NCBI RefSeq assembly: GCF_016406145.1
Contig: NZ_CP066306.1
Coordinates: forward strand, 868,001 to 932,000
DNA: 64,000 nucleotides
Reading direction: 5' to 3'
Source of the DNA: Pseudomonas putida
GTDB lineage: Bacteria > Pseudomonadota > Gammaproteobacteria > Pseudomonadales > Pseudomonadaceae
Shown: piece after piece, positions 61,327 through 64,000 of the stretch
How the letters are laid out: every line of letters starts with the position of its first letter
Numbering within the stretch: position 1 is the first letter of the stretch
Made by a program: the position numbers and the translations under genes
Notes under the pieces: model-generated
Databases searched by the model: none
What the model was told of the DNA's origin: nothing
What the model saw: only the letters and a program-made list of their open reading frames with translations

Positions 61327-63956
61327 ATGGGCAGCAACACCCGGAAGCAGGCGCCGTCAACTCCATTGAGCGCTTCGAGCCTGCCCCCCATGGCTTCGAC
61401 GATGCCGAAGCTCACCGACAACCCCAGCCCGGTACCCACGCCCGCAGGCTTGGTGGTGAAGAATGGCTCGAAAATGCGCTCTATCAGGCATGGGTCGATA
61501 CCTCCGGCGTTATCTTCCACCTGCAGGCACAGTTGCCCTTGCTCGATACGCTGGCAGATGCCGATCCGGGGGCTGGCCACCTGACGTTCGAGCAAAGCGT
61601 CCCGCGCGTTGACCATCAGGTTGATCAGCACCTGCTCAAGCTGGTCCTCATGCCCTTGCACCTCCGGGCAGAAATCCGGCTCTTCGACTTGCAAGGCCAC
61701 ACCTTTGCCGCGCAGCCCTTCAGCCAGCAACGCCACTGCGCCATCCACCGCAGTCCAGGCTGCAAACACCTGGTGCTCAAGCGCGGAGCGCCGGCCATAG
61801 GTGCGCATGTGCTCCACCAGCCTGGCCACGCGCCCCACCTGTGCATCGATGCGCTGCAGCTTGCCTGTCAGGTACTCGACTTCGACCACCCCGCTTTCCA
61901 CGCGCTTGAGTGTGTTGGCAATGGCCAGGCGCATCACGTTCAGAGGCTGGTTGATTTCATGCACCAGCCCTGTCGCCAACTCGCCGAGCGTGGCCATCTT
62001 GGCGCCCTGCATCAATTGTTGCTGGCTTTGCCTTACCTGCGTGTTGTCGCGCCCCACTGCCTGTACTTCCAGCAGCTGGCCTTGCTCATTGAACAGCCCC
62101 CGCTCGGCCCACACCCACCAGGCATGCCTGTGCCCTGGCAGTTGCAGGCAGATCTCCGCGCTGCCCAGCGGCTGCTCGGGTGTCAGCGCAGCCAGCCGCT
62201 GTATGAACGACAGACGCTGGCCGTCGGACATCCATTGGCCCAGGTTCATCTCGCTCAGTTGCTCAGGTGTACACTCCAGCTGTTCGGCGAGCGGCCGGTT
62301 GCCGAACAGCAGCTGCAGGTCCGGGGTGTAGCGGCAGATCATCGCGGGTGAATCCTCCACCAGCACCCGGTAGCGTTCCTCACTTTGGCGCACACGCTCG
62401 GCTGCCTCGGTCGCTTCGCTGACATCCAGCCACAGGCCGACCACCTCGACCGGCTGGCCAAGGTCGTCACGCAACAGCCGGGCTTCGTCCAGCACCCAGT
62501 GATAGCCACCCAGATGATCGCGCAGGCGATAGCGGCTGCGTACCTGGCCATCGCGCAGCAGCGTACGTGTTCGCTCAAGCCACAGCGCCCGGTCGTGCGG
62601 GTGTACCGCCTGGCCTGGTTGGCGCGCCAGCTCGCTATCTTTGGGCCAGCCCAGCATCGGCGTCAGGCTGGCGCTGAAAAATTCGCCGTGCAGCGCGCCC
62701 TCGCAACAGCGCTGGATATAGATCACCGCAGGCGAACTGGCGATCAGGTTCTCCAGCCGGGCACGCGCGGCGCTGGCCTGAAGCTCCTGGGCTTTCAGTG
62801 CGCTGATGTCGAGCACAAAGCCGTGCGCCTGCCCGCCGTGTAACTGCCCGACCCAGTGCAGCCAGCGCGGCTCGGCTCCACGGTCGGCTTCGAGCAGGCG
62901 CACGTTCAAGCTCAATGCAACACCGTTGCGCAGCTGCTCCAAGGCCATTTGCGCAGCCTCCCGATCAGCCGGGTGCAGGCGCGCCAACCATTGCTCGATG
63001 CTTACCGCACTGGGCAGGTCAAGGCTGGCGGCCAGGGCCGGATCGAAATGCAGCGGGCCTTGTACCGGCCATTGCCACCAGCCTGCGCCCAGTTGCTGTT
63101 GCAGCTCGTCCAGATGGCGCGAGCGCTGCTGCAACTGGTGTTGCCGCAGGCGCGCGAGCAGCGGCTCGAGCAAGGCTTGCAAGAGCGCCATGGCCGCCTC
63201 TGGTGAAGGCACCGATGGCGCGCCCGCACACAGCAACCAGGCCTGAACCTCATGGCCGTGGCTGTAAGGCACAAGGAACAGCGGTAACCCAGCGCAAGTG
63301 GCCCGCCACTGCGGCAAGTCAGGCGCGACCTGCTGAAAATGGGCGGGAAGTGCCTGCAGCCACGGCTGCAGGCGTTGGTCATCGGGCCAAGGCCAGTCGC
63401 TTTCGCTGCAGGTATGCGCCCGCCAGCCCGATTGGTCTGCCAACATCAGGCGTACCGAGCCGGCATGCCAGTGCTCGGCCAGGCGCATCAGTTGCTCGGC
63501 GGTAGTCTGCGTCAGCCAGTCTTCGCTGCAGTCACGTACGGCCTGGCCGACGTCTGCGGCCAGCTGGCGCAGGGTCAGCCACTGCTCCTGCTGAGCGCCT
63601 TGGCGCAGCAGGTCGCTGATATCGAACAGCTGCAGCATCCAGCCGATAGCCTGGTGTTGCAGCCAGCCACGAGTCTGCAGGGCCTGGCCGTGCACGGTTT
63701 GAAAATCCAGGTCCAGTGCTTGCCCTTGCCAATCGGCGGGCACACCTTCGAGGGCCAGCCAGCTGTGCTGATACAGGTAGTCGTGCACCCGCGCCTGCGC
63801 GTGGCTGGGTACGGCCAGCAGCGTGCGCAAGGGCCCGGCCAGGCGTAGCACGTGCCCCTGATCGTCCAGCCACACCTGCAGGCCCACGGCATGCGGCATT
63901 TGCGCGGCGGGCTCTGCGGCATGGCTGCCCAGCCAGCGATCGAACAGGCCGCTCAC
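61311..63956 (-). CDS. PAS-domain sensor histidine kinase
   Basis: An 881-residue cytosolic-type kinase with no clear TM helix. The N-terminal 360 residues are of mixed, GAF/PAS-like character. At least two PAS domains follow (about 390-510 and 515-635), then the phosphoacceptor motif VHEINQPLNVMRLAIANTLKRV (His about 666) and the ATPase domain with LEQVLINLMVNARDAL, VEDNAGGIDP and FTTKPAGVGTGLGLSVS. No receiver domain is fused. It starts at GTG 63956, overlapping the stop of the preceding gene (GTGA), so a partner is encoded upstream. The position beside a TadG-like gene recalls PprA of P. aeruginosa, but that is uncertain. Confidence 0.88.
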   Translation of the reverse strand: MSGLFDRWLGSHAAEPAAQMPHAVGLQVWLDDQGHVLRLAGPLRTLLAVPSHAQARVHDYLYQHSWLALEGVPADWQGQALDLDFQTVHGQALQTRGWLQHQAIGWMLQLFDISDLLRQGAQQEQWLTLRQLAADVGQAVRDCSEDWLTQTTAEQLMRLAEHWHAGSVRLMLADQSGWRAHTCSESDWPWPDDQRLQPWLQALPAHFQQVAPDLPQWRATCAGLPLFLVPYSHGHEVQAWLLCAGAPSVPSPEAAMALLQALLEPLLARLRQHQLQQRSRHLDELQQQLGAGWWQWPVQGPLHFDPALAASLDLPSAVSIEQWLARLHPADREAAQMALEQLRNGVALSLNVRLLEADRGAEPRWLHWVGQLHGGQAHGFVLDISALKAQELQASAARARLENLIASSPAVIYIQRCCEGALHGEFFSASLTPMLGWPKDSELARQPGQAVHPHDRALWLERTRTLLRDGQVRSRYRLRDHLGGYHWVLDEARLLRDDLGQPVEVVGLWLDVSEATEAAERVRQSEERYRVLVEDSPAMICRYTPDLQLLFGNRPLAEQLECTPEQLSEMNLGQWMSDGQRLSFIQRLAALTPEQPLGSAEICLQLPGHRHAWWVWAERGLFNEQGQLLEVQAVGRDNTQVRQSQQQLMQGAKMATLGELATGLVHEINQPLNVMRLAIANTLKRVESGVVEVEYLTGKLQRIDAQVGRVARLVEHMRTYGRRSALEHQVFAAWTAVDGAVALLAEGLRGKGVALQVEEPDFCPEVQGHEDQLEQVLINLMVNARDALLERQVASPRIGICQRIEQGQLCLQVEDNAGGIDPCLIERIFEPFFTTKPAGVGTGLGLSVSFGIVEAMGGRLEALNGVDGACFRVLLPIYNTN

Positions 63957-64000
63957 AGTTGCAGGCTCGCTTCGGCCTGCAAGCTCTCAGGCAAGCGGGG
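63953..64000 (-). CDS. 3' end of an upstream gene (partial)
   Basis: The last 15 codons (ending PESLQAEASLQL) and a TGA that overlaps the kinase GTG start as GTGA. Too short to name. A four-base overlap with a histidine kinase gene makes a regulator or other partner of that kinase likely. Confidence 0.4.
   Translation of the reverse strand, partial: PRLPESLQAEASLQL

Overview
The window is high-GC chromosomal DNA from a Pseudomonas of the putida group. The evidence is gene content and order: gamma-glutamyltransferase, McpS-type chemoreceptor, pcaHG, a LuxR solo of the PpoR type, hmgR-hmgA-fahA-maiA, a short LOV photoreceptor of the PpSB1 type and FabV. It is interrupted once, at about 46.87-58.68 kb, by an AT-rich integrated mobile element. 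No rRNA, tRNA or CRISPR array was recognised.

Host region 1 (1-46.8 kb) is mostly metabolic. From left to right it holds: the end of ggt; an HBM-domain chemoreceptor; a zinc metallopeptidase; protocatechuate 3,4-dioxygenase (pcaH, pcaG); a periplasmic cupin with a LysR regulator; trmA overlapping a purine permease; an MFS exporter; the cyanide-insensitive oxidase cioAB with a 50-residue third subunit, behind a perfect ANR/FNR box; rlmG; the LuxR solo; a ferredoxin-NADP reductase; mscL; radA; a xanthine/urate permease; a PilZ protein; an AA10-type lytic polysaccharide monooxygenase without a signal peptide; a cstA-yjiX-yjiA cluster; a MetF-MetV fusion divergent from metE; a thiolase and fabV; a hydrolase; a folM-DUF1244-hopJ cluster; a light-sensing group (MerR, PilZ-like, LOV); a flavodoxin; a hydrolase; an SDR; the homogentisate pathway with its IclR regulator and 17-bp operator; a SirB1-like protein; a leucine-type dehydrogenase; and yebG with a perfect LexA box.

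The element (about 11.8 kb) sits inside the host psiE gene. A large serine recombinase lies at its right end, and the 11-bp core TCAAGACCAAC is repeated at both junctions. The host gene is split into a 5' piece (46625-46870) and a 3' piece (58677-58901). Just inside the left end the element carries a complete psiE homologue of its own, whose codons across the attachment core encode the same residues (FKTNH) but differ at three third positions. The element therefore appears to replace the gene it breaks, while its own copy is a poorer target. The interior is plasmid-like: four iterons with 21-22 bp spacing beside an AT-rich tract and a Rep gene (oriV), a MOBP relaxase with MobC and a third overlapping gene, and a repeat-rich intergenic segment that is the likely oriT. 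A five- or six-gene plus-strand operon downstream of rep encodes membrane and secreted proteins, one with an internal duplication recalling DotE/IcmC/TraQ. Near the left end a two-gene cargo cassette (a two-TM, AbiC-like membrane protein and a DUF4238-like protein) is preceded by an 18-bp hairpin; it is the best candidate for an undescribed anti-phage system.

Host region 2 (58.7-64 kb) resumes with a DUF3509 protein, a TadG-like protein and a large PAS-type sensor histidine kinase whose GTG start overlaps the stop of a further gene running off the window.
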